From: Bacillota bacterium
Lineage (GTDB): Bacteria; Bacillota; Clostridia; Clostridiales; Clostridiaceae
Assembly (NCBI GenBank): GCA_021779235.1
Contig: JAJYBA010000037.1
Coordinates: forward strand, 1-11,355
Direction: 5' to 3'
DNA: 11,355 nt
Shown: piece after piece, positions 1 through 5,293 of the stretch
Numbering within the stretch: the first letter of the stretch is position 1
Layout: every line of letters starts with the position of its first letter
Translations under genes and position numbers: made by a program
The notes under the pieces: generated by a model
The model's database searches: none
Told to the model about the DNA's origin: nothing
What the model saw: only the letters and a program-made list of their open reading frames with translations

Positions 1-82
1 TGTTTAAAGTACAATAATTATCTTCCTTACAATGATGTGTACATTCATTTACTGTACAACCTATACTGTTATTATGCTCCAT
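1..82 (-). CDS. DUF1540 family protein, N-terminal part (runs off the window)
   Basis: The reverse strand has an ATG at 82, preceded by a strong AAGGGAGGTG ribosome binding site (91-100). It opens a frame that stays open to the window edge. The 27 visible residues begin MEHNNSIGCTVNECTHHCKE and carry four cysteines (residues 9, 14, 18 and 24) plus a His pair, followed by CTLN. This Cys-rich opening is typical of DUF1540 proteins, small clostridial proteins of roughly 50-60 residues or duplications of that unit, which probably bind metal through the cysteines. Their function is not established. The stop codon and any second Cys cluster lie outside the window. The gene is divergent from the 2H-like gene, and about 240 bp separate the two starts. 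The family call is from the motif only. Confidence 0.72.
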   Translation of the reverse strand, partial: MEHNNSIGCTVNECTHHCKEDNYCTLN

Positions 83-253
83 AAGAAAAGCACCTCCCTT
101 AATTAATTACAAAACTATTATTAGCATGATTAAAATTAATTATGCAAAAATGCAGAAAGGTATATATTACTACGCCTAGATTTCTTTTCTGAATAAGTTA
201 TAAATAAATTTTAATACATAAATTTACATAGAAAATACAAAATTCAAAAATTA

Positions 254-262
254 TGTTATAAT
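254..262 (+). promoter_or_regulatory. Extended -10 promoter element for the 2H-like gene
   Basis: TGTTATAAT at 254-262 is a perfect TATAAT with an extended TG one base upstream, placed 66 nt before the chosen ATG. No good -35 hexamer sits 17 bp upstream, which is tolerable for an extended -10 promoter. A second TATAAT at 268-273, with TTCAAA 18 bp upstream (244-249), is an alternative. Confidence 0.5.
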
Positions 263-328
263 ACAGTTATAATTTAATCAAAATAATGTTAACCAGTCTT
301 GGTTATTAATTTTGTTCGGAGGAAAAAC

Positions 329-877
329 ATGAAATATTTTTTAGTTGCGCTATTTGATGATCAATCTAATTCTACAATTCAAAATATTCAAAGAAATATT
401 TGTAGAAAATATAAACTATACAAAAGCTCCCCTAATCTTTATATACCTATAAGTGTTATAACTAATCCTGATTTAGAAAAATTAGATGTAGTTATTTCTA
501 AAATTATAGTTCCTTATAAGAAATTCAAGGTGGGCCTAAATAATAGTATTGGTTTAAGTGAAAATTTCAGTCAAGTTAATCTTAAGGTTGAAGATAAAGG
601 ATATATTTTTCGTTTAGCAAGAAGTATTACAGACACTTTAGATTTACATGGTTTTAACGTTAAGAGTGATAATGACAATATTGATTTGCGTATTCTACTT
701 GCTAATGCCAATCATATCATTAAAAAGTCATGCAACGGAGGCACAATTTCTATTGATGATACTTTAAATAAGGATGATTTTTTTAAATATGCAAAGGTTT
801 CCAAGATTGAATTATGGAAGCAAGTTAGTAATAAAAAAGATATGCTAGTTAAAACTTATGAGCTAAGAGAATACTAA
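329..877 (+). CDS. 2H-phosphoesterase (LigT/2'-5' RNA ligase)-like protein lacking both catalytic histidines
   Basis: This is a 182-residue soluble protein. The ATG at 329 was chosen because GGAGG lies at 318-322, 6 nt upstream; an upstream in-frame TTG at 299 has no ribosome binding site. The layout fits the 2H fold: an N-terminal strand (KYFLVALF), a helix, a first motif strand after a short loop (residues 36-43), a linker, a second motif strand in the C-terminal half (residues 118-126, IDLRILLAN), and a final strand of the type ELWKQV...YEL. Active members have H-x-T/S-x in both motif strands. Here the corresponding positions read YIPI (38-41) and RILL (121-124), so both histidines are absent. 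Known members act on cyclic or 2'-5' phosphodiester bonds in RNA or nucleotides; this copy is probably not catalytic and might bind nucleotides or RNA. The fold assignment rests on pattern and was not tested by a search. Confidence 0.55.
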   Translation: MKYFLVALFDDQSNSTIQNIQRNICRKYKLYKSSPNLYIPISVITNPDLEKLDVVISKIIVPYKKFKVGLNNSIGLSENFSQVNLKVEDKGYIFRLARSITDTLDLHGFNVKSDNDNIDLRILLANANHIIKKSCNGGTISIDDTLNKDDFFKYAKVSKIELWKQVSNKKDMLVKTYELREY

Positions 878-904
878 GACTTAACAATTAATAATTGTTA
901 AGTC
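878..904. repeat. Perfect 12-bp inverted repeat after the 2H-like gene
   Basis: GACTTAACAATT (878-889) and its exact reverse complement (893-904) flank a 3-nt spacer and start on the first base after the stop codon. The stem is AT-rich, and no T-run follows it on either strand, so it is a poor intrinsic terminator. It could be an mRNA 3'-end stabilising hairpin or a protein-binding dyad. Confidence 0.6.
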
Positions 905-1024
905 CCCGAGAAGCCTAAAGTTACTGTTAAAAATACCCTTTATTGCATTAATAAAACCCTTTCCTTATTCTCAATTATTAGTTAAACTATATTTGTAGAA
1001 TTTTGGAGAAAGGTGGTTTTATAC

Positions 1025-1510
1025 ATGAACTTAAAAAGATTGTTTCAAATGCAAAACACTTTAGATAAACGAATTGAAACAGAACATCACCTTGAAGGAA
1101 TGCCTTTATTACAAAAGAAAATACTGTCCCTTCAAGTAGAACTGGGTGAACTTGCAAATGAAACTCGTTGTTTTAAATTTTGGAGTACAAAAAAACCTTC
1201 AAGTAAGGATGTAATTCTTGAGGAGTATGTTGATTGCCTTCACTTTATTTTAAGTATAGGTATAGAAAAAAACTTTCAAGATATCACTTTGAATATTAAA
1301 CCTATTACCTTAGAATTATCTGAACAGTTTTTAAACTTGTATATAAATATTGCAGATTTTACAATTTGTACTTCTGTAGATAACTATTTAAATGTTTTTC
1401 AAAACTTTTTAAGCTTAGGTCAAAATCTTGGATTTTGCGTAGAGGAAATTGAAAATGCATATTTATATAAAAACAACATTAATCATGAAAGACAGGATAA
1501 TGGATATTAA
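1025..1510 (+). CDS. Dimeric all-alpha dUTP diphosphatase (dUTPase_2 family)
   Basis: The product of 161 residues hydrolyses dUTP to dUMP and pyrophosphate, keeping uracil out of DNA and feeding thymidylate synthesis. It belongs to the all-alpha, Mg-dependent NTP pyrophosphatases, not the trimeric beta-sheet dUTPases. Visible hallmarks are LQVELGELANE, giving E39-x-x-E42 (plus E46), and EEYVDCLHF, giving E67-x-x-D70. These form the four-carboxylate metal site with the spacing usual for dimeric dUTPases. Other features are CFKFW at 49-53 (the family's G/C-FKFWS uracil-pocket segment) and a C-terminal K-x-x-N...ERQDNGY phosphate-binding tail (149-161). The ATG at 1025 is preceded by GAGAAAGGTGG, 8 nt away; an in-frame GTG at 1013 would overlap this ribosome binding site and is rejected. 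The gene stands alone, with only a weak candidate promoter upstream. Confidence 0.9.
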   Translation: MNLKRLFQMQNTLDKRIETEHHLEGMPLLQKKILSLQVELGELANETRCFKFWSTKKPSSKDVILEEYVDCLHFILSIGIEKNFQDITLNIKPITLELSEQFLNLYINIADFTICTSVDNYLNVFQNFLSLGQNLGFCVEEIENAYLYKNNINHERQDNGY

Positions 1511-1533
1511 GAAGTCCTCGTCATCTTTGGTGC

Positions 1534-1545
1534 TGTAATATTACA
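1534..1545. promoter_or_regulatory. Perfect 12-bp palindrome upstream of the YdcZ gene
   Basis: TGTAATATTACA is self-complementary and lies 42 bp upstream of the TTG start of the transporter gene, in the 76-bp gap after the dUTPase gene. It is a plausible operator for a dimeric regulator. Short palindromes are common in AT-rich DNA, so this is only a candidate. Confidence 0.3.
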
Positions 1546-1586
1546 ATACATTCTGGGTAGACTAACCTAGAGGAGTGTGATTGTAA

Positions 1587-2015
1587 TTGGGATTAATATT
1601 TTCTATAATTGCAGGCATTTGCATGAGCCTTCAAGGTGTTTTTAATACTAGGGTAAGTGAAAAAATTGGTCTTTGGGAAACTAACGTTTTTGTTCAAGGC
1701 ACGGGGTTAATTCTGACCTTAATAATACTCCTTATAGCTGGTAATGGCAATTTTAAAGCTATAAAAGAAGTAAATAAACTGTATTTACTAGGAGGAGCTT
1801 TAGGGGCTATAATTATATTTTCTGTTATGAAAGGTATATCAAGCATGGGACCAACCTACTCCATTGCAACTATACTAGTTGCTCAACTTTTAGCAGCAGG
1901 TATAATTGATAGCTTTGGAATGTTTGGAGCTGAGCAAATTAAATTTACTATATCTAAATTTGTAGGTATAGCTATAATGATTGTAGGTATAATAGTATTT
2001 AAATGGAAAGGGTAA
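1587..2015 (+). CDS. YdcZ/DUF606-type DMT superfamily small membrane transporter
   Basis: This is a 142-residue, strongly hydrophobic protein of the DUF606 (YdcZ) branch of the drug/metabolite transporter superfamily. The opening (GLIFSIIAGICMSLQGVFNT) is the characteristic first helix of that family. Five hydrophobic stretches are visible: about 2-20, 32-52, 65-85, 89-108 and 122-140, ending in a basic FKWKG tail. Such proteins are half the size of EamA transporters and are presumed to dimerise; substrates are mostly unknown. The start is a TTG placed directly after an in-frame TAA (1584-1586), so no longer form is possible. GAGGAG at 1570-1575 is 11 nt upstream, which is slightly long. The stop codon lies inside a terminator hairpin. 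The next gene is a LysR regulator in the same direction, so a regulatory link is possible but not shown. Confidence 0.82.
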   Translation: MGLIFSIIAGICMSLQGVFNTRVSEKIGLWETNVFVQGTGLILTLIILLIAGNGNFKAIKEVNKLYLLGGALGAIIIFSVMKGISSMGPTYSIATILVAQLLAAGIIDSFGMFGAEQIKFTISKFVGIAIMIVGIIVFKWKG

Positions 2016-2035
2016 TACGCTCTTTCTATTTTTTT
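2004..2035 (+). terminator. Intrinsic terminator overlapping the YdcZ gene stop codon
   Basis: TGGAAAGGG (2004-2012) pairs with CTCTTTCTA (2020-2028) over 9 bp, including two G-T pairs, around a 7-nt loop. A run of seven T residues (2029-2035) follows. The TAA stop is the first three bases of the loop, so terminator and coding end overlap. Confidence 0.75.
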
Positions 2036-2066
2036 GGAAAATCACTGTTATTTTTTATCTTACCTA

Positions 2067-2095
2067 TTGAAATTATCTATAAATATCATCATAAT
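2067..2095 (+). promoter_or_regulatory. Candidate sigma-A promoter for the LysR gene
   Basis: TTGAAA (2067-2072) and CATAAT (2090-2095) are separated by 17 bp. Each matches 5 of 6 consensus bases. The expected transcription start is near 2102, about 80 nt before the ATG. Confidence 0.5.
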
Positions 2096-2131
2096 TATAA
2101 ATGTACATCATCAATTTTAAATTTTAAAACT

Positions 2132-2151
2132 AACTACTATTTATAGTTGTT
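2132..2151. promoter_or_regulatory. Interrupted palindrome in the LysR gene leader, possible operator
   Basis: AACTACTAT-TT-ATAGTTGTT is a 9+2+9 inverted repeat with one mismatched pair. It lies 32 bp before the LysR ATG and downstream of the predicted transcription start. LysR regulators often bind dyads near their own promoters, so autoregulation is conceivable. The site has no match to a named operator. Confidence 0.3.
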
Positions 2152-2183
2152 TATATATATTGAATATACAAGGAGGACCCTTT

Positions 2184-3083
2184 ATGGATTTCAAACAAAT
2201 TGAAGCCTTCATTAGTGTAGCCAGGTTTAAAAGTTTCTCTAAGGCAGCTAATACAATCTTCTTATCACAACCAACAATAAGTTCTCATATAGCTAGCTTA
2301 GAAAGAGAATTAAATGTTCAACTTTTTGACAGAACTTCTAAAGAAGTTTATTTAACACCTGCTGGTGAATCTTTTTTAGAATATGCAATTAATATAATAA
2401 ATACTCGTAATAATGCTATTTCTAATCTTTCCAATTTCAATACTACAATATGCGGAAAACTAAATTTATCAGCTAGCACCACCCCTTGCAATTCCTTGGT
2501 GCCTGACCTTATAAAAAAATTTAGTGAGCTCTACCCTGATGTTCGTTTTAACATTACTGAACAAAGCTCTGGAAATATAATAAAAGATATTTTAGATCTT
2601 CACTGTGAAATCGGTATAGTTGGAACCACAATTAAAAATGAAAAAATTAAAAGTTACAAGCTTATGGAAGATGATCTTGTTTTAATCTCCAGTATTGACC
2701 TCAATATTCCTGATGAAATAACTCTAAAGGATTTATTAAAATATAAGTTTATAATTAGAGAAAAAAATTCAGCAACGAGGACCACCCTGGATGCAGCTCT
2801 TGAATCAAAAGGGATAAATTCTAATTTGTTAAACGTATTTTGTGAAGTGAATAATTTGGACAATCTTCTTCAATTCGTAAAACTAGGAACAGGCGTATCT
2901 ATCATTTCAGAAAAAATATCTTTTGATTATATTGATAGTAGTAAAATAAAGGTAAGTAAAATTAAAGATTTACTTCTGAAAAGAAATCTATATTTAATTA
3001 TTAACTCAAAGCGTACCTTGACTCCTATAGCTAATGCTTTTTTTAGCATGTGTGAAGAAATGTTTTCACTGAAAGAATGTTAA
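2184..3083 (+). CDS. LysR-type transcriptional regulator (CysB/CysL-like)
   Basis: This 299-residue protein has the standard LysR family length and layout. The winged helix-turn-helix occupies residues 1-60, with the helix-turn-helix core around 18-37 (SFSKAANTIFLSQPTISSHI) followed by LERELNVQLFDRT and the wing VYLTPAGE. A linker helix spans about 61-88, and a periplasmic-binding-protein-like effector domain runs from about 89 to 295. The ATG at 2184 follows AAGGAGG by 7 nt; an upstream in-frame TTG at 2160 lacks a ribosome binding site. The opening and the STTPC effector-domain segment (near residue 100) resemble the clostridial CysL/selenium-associated subgroup, a memory-based impression. 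The effector is unknown. The usual divergently transcribed target gene is absent: both neighbours run in the same direction, and the upstream YdcZ gene is separated by a terminator. Confidence 0.93.
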   Translation: MDFKQIEAFISVARFKSFSKAANTIFLSQPTISSHIASLERELNVQLFDRTSKEVYLTPAGESFLEYAINIINTRNNAISNLSNFNTTICGKLNLSASTTPCNSLVPDLIKKFSELYPDVRFNITEQSSGNIIKDILDLHCEIGIVGTTIKNEKIKSYKLMEDDLVLISSIDLNIPDEITLKDLLKYKFIIREKNSATRTTLDAALESKGINSNLLNVFCEVNNLDNLLQFVKLGTGVSIISEKISFDYIDSSKIKVSKIKDLLLKRNLYLIINSKRTLTPIANAFFSMCEEMFSLKEC

Positions 3084-3105
3084 GAATAAAAATTATAAAT
3101 TATTG

Positions 3106-3136
3106 AAACTGTTCAACTTTGTGAGCAGTTTTTTTA
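3106..3136 (+). terminator. Intrinsic terminator of the LysR gene
   Basis: AAACTGTTCA (3106-3115) pairs with TGAGCAGTTT (3122-3131) over 10 bp, with one G-T pair and a 6-nt loop. It runs straight into a T-rich tract (TTTTTTATTTATT). It begins 22 nt after the LysR stop codon. Confidence 0.85.
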
Positions 3137-3173
3137 TTTATTAGGAAATTATAAAATATACTTTTCTTTTTTA

Positions 3174-3202
3174 TTAACATATCTTGAAAGTTTGCATATA
3201 CT
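3174..3202 (+). promoter_or_regulatory. Candidate promoter of the subtilase gene
   Basis: TTAACA (3174-3179) and TATACT (3197-3202) are spaced by 17 bp, with 5 of 6 consensus bases at each box. The same stretch contains CATATACT (3195-3202), which resembles a sigma-E -10 box, but a -35 at sigma-E spacing is not evident. The ATG lies 32 bp downstream of the -10 box. Confidence 0.45.
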
Positions 3203-3234
3203 ATAATAATGTAACAATACAATAGGAGGCATAC

Positions 3235-4428
3235 ATGTTTTCCTTCAAAAATAAGTTAGAACCCACTTTAAGGCAAGCTTTATTAAGTAATCTATATGAA
3301 ACCTATAGGGTAATAATATACTGCAAATCCCTTGAGGGTAAAACCCTTAATAAAATTAAGTCCTTAAAATGCGATATTCTACGACATATCCCCGGAGTAA
3401 ACTGCATCTGTGCTATATTAACTTCCATCGCTATAGAGAGATTACTAGAATATCCACAAGTAGCATATATAACTTTTGATTCTTATGCACATTTATGTGG
3501 CAATAGTATCCTGGCATCTAATGGTGTATCCTTTCAAAGTAACTATGATCTCACTGGAAAGGGCATTGGCATTGGAATAATTGATAGCGGTGTGTATCCC
3601 CATTGTGACTTATTAAATCCTAGCAATAGAATTAAAAAATTTGTAGACGTTGTTAATAACTTAAACTATCCTTATGACGATAATGGTCACGGAACCTTTA
3701 TGAGCGGATTGATTTGTGGTAGTGGTTATGGGTCAAAGGGTATGTATAAAGGGGTTGCAAAAAATAGCCACCTTTATATGATTAAAGCCTTTAATAAACT
3801 AGGTAATGGCTTTATATCTGATATTTTATTTTCACTAGAAACCCTAATTAACGAAAGTAATGAGTTCAATATCAAAATCATTTGCCTACCTTTTGAAACT
3901 CTAGAACCTAATGAATTTGTGCTTTCTTTGTTCTCAAAGCTTTTTGACCTTGCAATATCAAAGGGCATAGTTATAATCGTCCCTAGCGGAAGTAATAAAA
4001 ATACTAAAAGCTCAATACGAGGTATAGCTACACTTAGTAATTGTATAACTGTAGGTGGGTATGATAGTATAGGAACTCCAAAAATATATGAATATTCTTC
4101 CTGTGGTCCTTGTAAAAAACTTGATAAACCAAATTTGATTTCCGCTTGTGTTGATATTTGTTCCTTGATTTCAGATACGCAATTTATCTCTGAAAAAAAT
4201 GGTGTAAAACTATACCCTCCTCATATCACTAATCTATATACGACATATACAGGAACCTCCTGCTCAGCAGCTTTTATAAGTGGAATATGTGCTCTCCTCT
4301 ATGAGAATAATAAAGATTTATGTTTCAAAGATACATTGGCATTACTAAAGGTATCATCAAGTTTAATAAATTTTCCAAAATATATGCAAGGTGCAGGGAT
4401 TGTAAATTTAGAAAAACTACTACCCTAA
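3235..4428 (+). CDS. Subtilisin-like (S8) serine protease without signal peptide, variant oxyanion region
   Basis: This is a 397-residue S8 family peptidase. Residues about 23-85 look like an inhibitor-I9-type prodomain (YRVIIYCKS...VAYITFDSYAHL). The catalytic domain follows: Asp117 in GIGIIDSGVYPH, His152 in DDNGHGTFMSG, Ser342 in GTSCSAAFISG. The active-site Ser motif is unusual (SCSAAF where most have SMATPH). At the oxyanion-hole position, canonical A-G-N reads SGSN (251-254), so the usual Asn is Ser253 or shifted to Asn254. The canonical substrate strand N-x-SLG is replaced by CLPFE (217-221). There is no signal peptide or membrane segment, and the protein is rich in Cys, so it probably acts inside the cell or forespore. 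The ATG at 3235 has GGAGG 5 nt upstream. Activity and substrate are unknown. It does not sit in a csp-type germination cluster. A clear terminator is not seen downstream. Confidence 0.88.
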   Translation: MFSFKNKLEPTLRQALLSNLYETYRVIIYCKSLEGKTLNKIKSLKCDILRHIPGVNCICAILTSIAIERLLEYPQVAYITFDSYAHLCGNSILASNGVSFQSNYDLTGKGIGIGIIDSGVYPHCDLLNPSNRIKKFVDVVNNLNYPYDDNGHGTFMSGLICGSGYGSKGMYKGVAKNSHLYMIKAFNKLGNGFISDILFSLETLINESNEFNIKIICLPFETLEPNEFVLSLFSKLFDLAISKGIVIIVPSGSNKNTKSSIRGIATLSNCITVGGYDSIGTPKIYEYSSCGPCKKLDKPNLISACVDICSLISDTQFISEKNGVKLYPPHITNLYTTYTGTSCSAAFISGICALLYENNKDLCFKDTLALLKVSSSLINFPKYMQGAGIVNLEKLLP

Positions 4429-4481
4429 ATAACCTCCTCATTCCTAAAAATTTGTTAATAAGACATAATATAGGTAGCCTA

Positions 4482-4510
4482 TTTACACAATAATACATTA
4501 GGTGTATAAT
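4482..4510 (+). promoter_or_regulatory. Strong sigma-A promoter of the ferritin gene
   Basis: TTTACA (4482-4487) and a perfect TATAAT (4505-4510) are spaced by exactly 17 bp. The predicted start near 4517 gives a leader of about 190 nt before the ferritin ATG. This is the best promoter match in the window. Confidence 0.75.
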
Positions 4511-4515
4511 GTATT
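4492..4515. promoter_or_regulatory. 9-bp inverted repeat overlapping the ferritin -10 box, candidate operator
   Basis: AATACATTA (4492-4500) and TAATGTATT (4507-4515) form a perfect inverted repeat with a 6-bp spacer. The right arm covers most of the TATAAT box and the bases just after it, so a protein bound here would block RNA polymerase. It is not a clean Fur or PerR box. Confidence 0.5.
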
Positions 4516-4587
4516 TAATACTCATAATTAGTCAATAATGATTACTAATATTCAGATAATAAATAGTACAAAACTCTAAAAAAATTT

Positions 4588-4617
4588 ATGACAAAGGAAG
4601 GTGAAAACTTGGTTTAA
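4588..4617 (+). other. Orphan Shine-Dalgarno and mini-ORF in the ferritin leader
   Basis: AAGGAAGGTGA (4594-4604) is the strongest ribosome binding site near ferritin but ends over 100 nt before its ATG. The nearest starts it could serve are TTG at 4609 (TTG GTT TAA) or GTG at 4601. An ATG at 4588 encodes MTKEGENLV and ends at the same TAA (4615-4617). The 4588 and 4609 frames are the ferritin frame, so one stop codon separates this initiation region from an otherwise open frame into ferritin. It is either a leader peptide or a stranded ribosome binding site. Confidence 0.5.
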
Positions 4618-4704
4618 GTAGTAAAACAGTTGAATTCTGTGATGCTACCACTTTACTTAGCAACTAAAGTGAAAAATCGATTTGTACCGATTTCAAAAAC
4701 CAGG
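4608..4704 (+). repeat. Compact hairpin-rich element between ribosome binding site and ferritin start (structured leader RNA or MITE-like insertion)
   Basis: The ends pair with each other: CTTGGTTT (4608-4615) with AAACCAGG (4697-4704), 8 bp with one G-U. Between them lie successive hairpins: GTAG/ACAG...CTGT/CTAC (about 4617-4648), CACTTTA/TAAAGTG (4649-4671, 7 bp) and AAATCG/CGATTT (4674-4693, 6 bp). The whole resembles a closed multibranch RNA. The same end sequences read as an imperfect terminal inverted repeat. The only Shine-Dalgarno-like bases near the ferritin ATG (AGGA, 4702-4705) are largely inside the closing stem. I see no target-site duplication. The choice between regulator and inserted repeat is open. 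Confidence 0.5.
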
Positions 4705-4710
4705 ATTAAT

Positions 4711-5223
4711 ATGATAAGCGAAAGATTATTCAATGAGTTAAACAAGCAAATAAACTTTGAATTTTATTCTGCACACCTTTATTTAGCAATGGCAGCTTAT
4801 TGTGCCGCAGAAGATTTTGATGGTTTTTCTAATTTCTTTAAAGTTCAAGCTGAAGAAGAAAGATTCCATGCTATGAAATTTTATAATTACGTAAATGAAA
4901 TGAACGGAAGAGTAACCCTAGATGCAATGCCTGAACCTAGAAATGATTATAAATCACTGCTTGACGTTTTTGAAGTAGCCTATGCTCATGAAAAAATTGT
5001 AACTAGTAAAATTTATAATCTTACTGACATTGCTACAGAAGAAAGAGAACATGCTACTATAAGCTTACTTAAGTGGTTTATTGATGAGCAAGTGGAAGAA
5101 GAAGCTAACTTTAGTGGCCTTATAAAAAAACTTGGAAGAATCAATGATGATCCTACAAGCATTTATATGTTAGATAACCAATTAGCGACAAGAGTTTTTG
5201 TTCCCCCAGTAACTACAAAATAA
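4711..5223 (+). CDS. ftnA: Bacterial non-haem ferritin (FtnA type)
   Basis: The product of 170 residues is a ferritin: 24 subunits form a cytoplasmic shell that oxidises Fe(II) and stores iron. The four-helix bundle and fifth helix are evident, and the ferroxidase residues are complete: E17, E50, H53, E94, E126, Q127 and E130, with the EEERFH and DEQVEEE motifs. The numbering matches FtnA proteins when counted from the ATG at 4711. This, with the normal family opening (MISERLFNELNKQINFEFYS), is why that start is preferred. The frame is open upstream to 4630 (TTG) and would add 27 residues unlike ferritin. The start has only a weak AGGA 5 nt upstream; a strong ribosome binding site is stranded about 107 nt upstream behind a hairpin-rich element. 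No haem-binding bacterioferritin Met is evident. The gene is monocistronic, with its own promoter and a long hairpin after it. Confidence 0.93.
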   Translation: MISERLFNELNKQINFEFYSAHLYLAMAAYCAAEDFDGFSNFFKVQAEEERFHAMKFYNYVNEMNGRVTLDAMPEPRNDYKSLLDVFEVAYAHEKIVTSKIYNLTDIATEEREHATISLLKWFIDEQVEEEANFSGLIKKLGRINDDPTSIYMLDNQLATRVFVPPVTTK

Positions 5224-5249
5224 AACCTGTAAATGCATAGAAATAACAT

Positions 5250-5293
5250 AATTATAAGGGCACATATCTATATTGATATGTGCCTTTATAATT
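5250..5293. terminator. Long bidirectional terminator hairpin between convergent genes
   Basis: AATTATAAGGGCACATATC (5250-5268) pairs with 5275-5293 over 19 bp, with a single G-T pair and a 6-nt loop. The stem's outer A/T pairs supply the U-rich 3' side in both directions. It lies between the ferritin stop and the stop of the convergent homoserine-dehydrogenase-like gene and abuts the latter. Confidence 0.75.

Noticed and set aside
960..1000. TATATT at 988-993 as a dUTPase gene promoter
   Set aside because: No acceptable -35 box at 16-18 bp; too weak to list as a feature.
1553..1570. A DtxR/IdeR-type metal-regulator box upstream of the YdcZ gene
   Set aside because: The reverse strand resembles part of the TWAGGTWAGSCTWACCTWA pattern, but one arm is degenerate and there is no link of the gene to metal transport.
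2654..2863. Reverse-strand open frame inside the LysR gene
   Set aside because: It lies wholly within a well-supported gene, has no ribosome binding site and no recognisable domain.
3774..3968. Reverse-strand open frame inside the subtilase gene
   Set aside because: Antisense shadow of a gene with a clear catalytic triad; no ribosome binding site or domain.
4325..4525. Reverse-strand 66-residue hydrophobic frame spanning the subtilase end and the ferritin promoter
   Set aside because: No ribosome binding site, and it overlaps both a coding end and the best promoter in the window; hydrophobicity is expected from antisense of AT-rich coding DNA.
4630..4710. Extending ferritin by 27 residues to the in-frame TTG at 4630
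   Set aside because: The added residues do not resemble ferritin, there is no ribosome binding site before 4630, and ferroxidase residue numbering fits FtnA proteins only from 4711. I kept the open frame as a note because it may reflect an inserted element.
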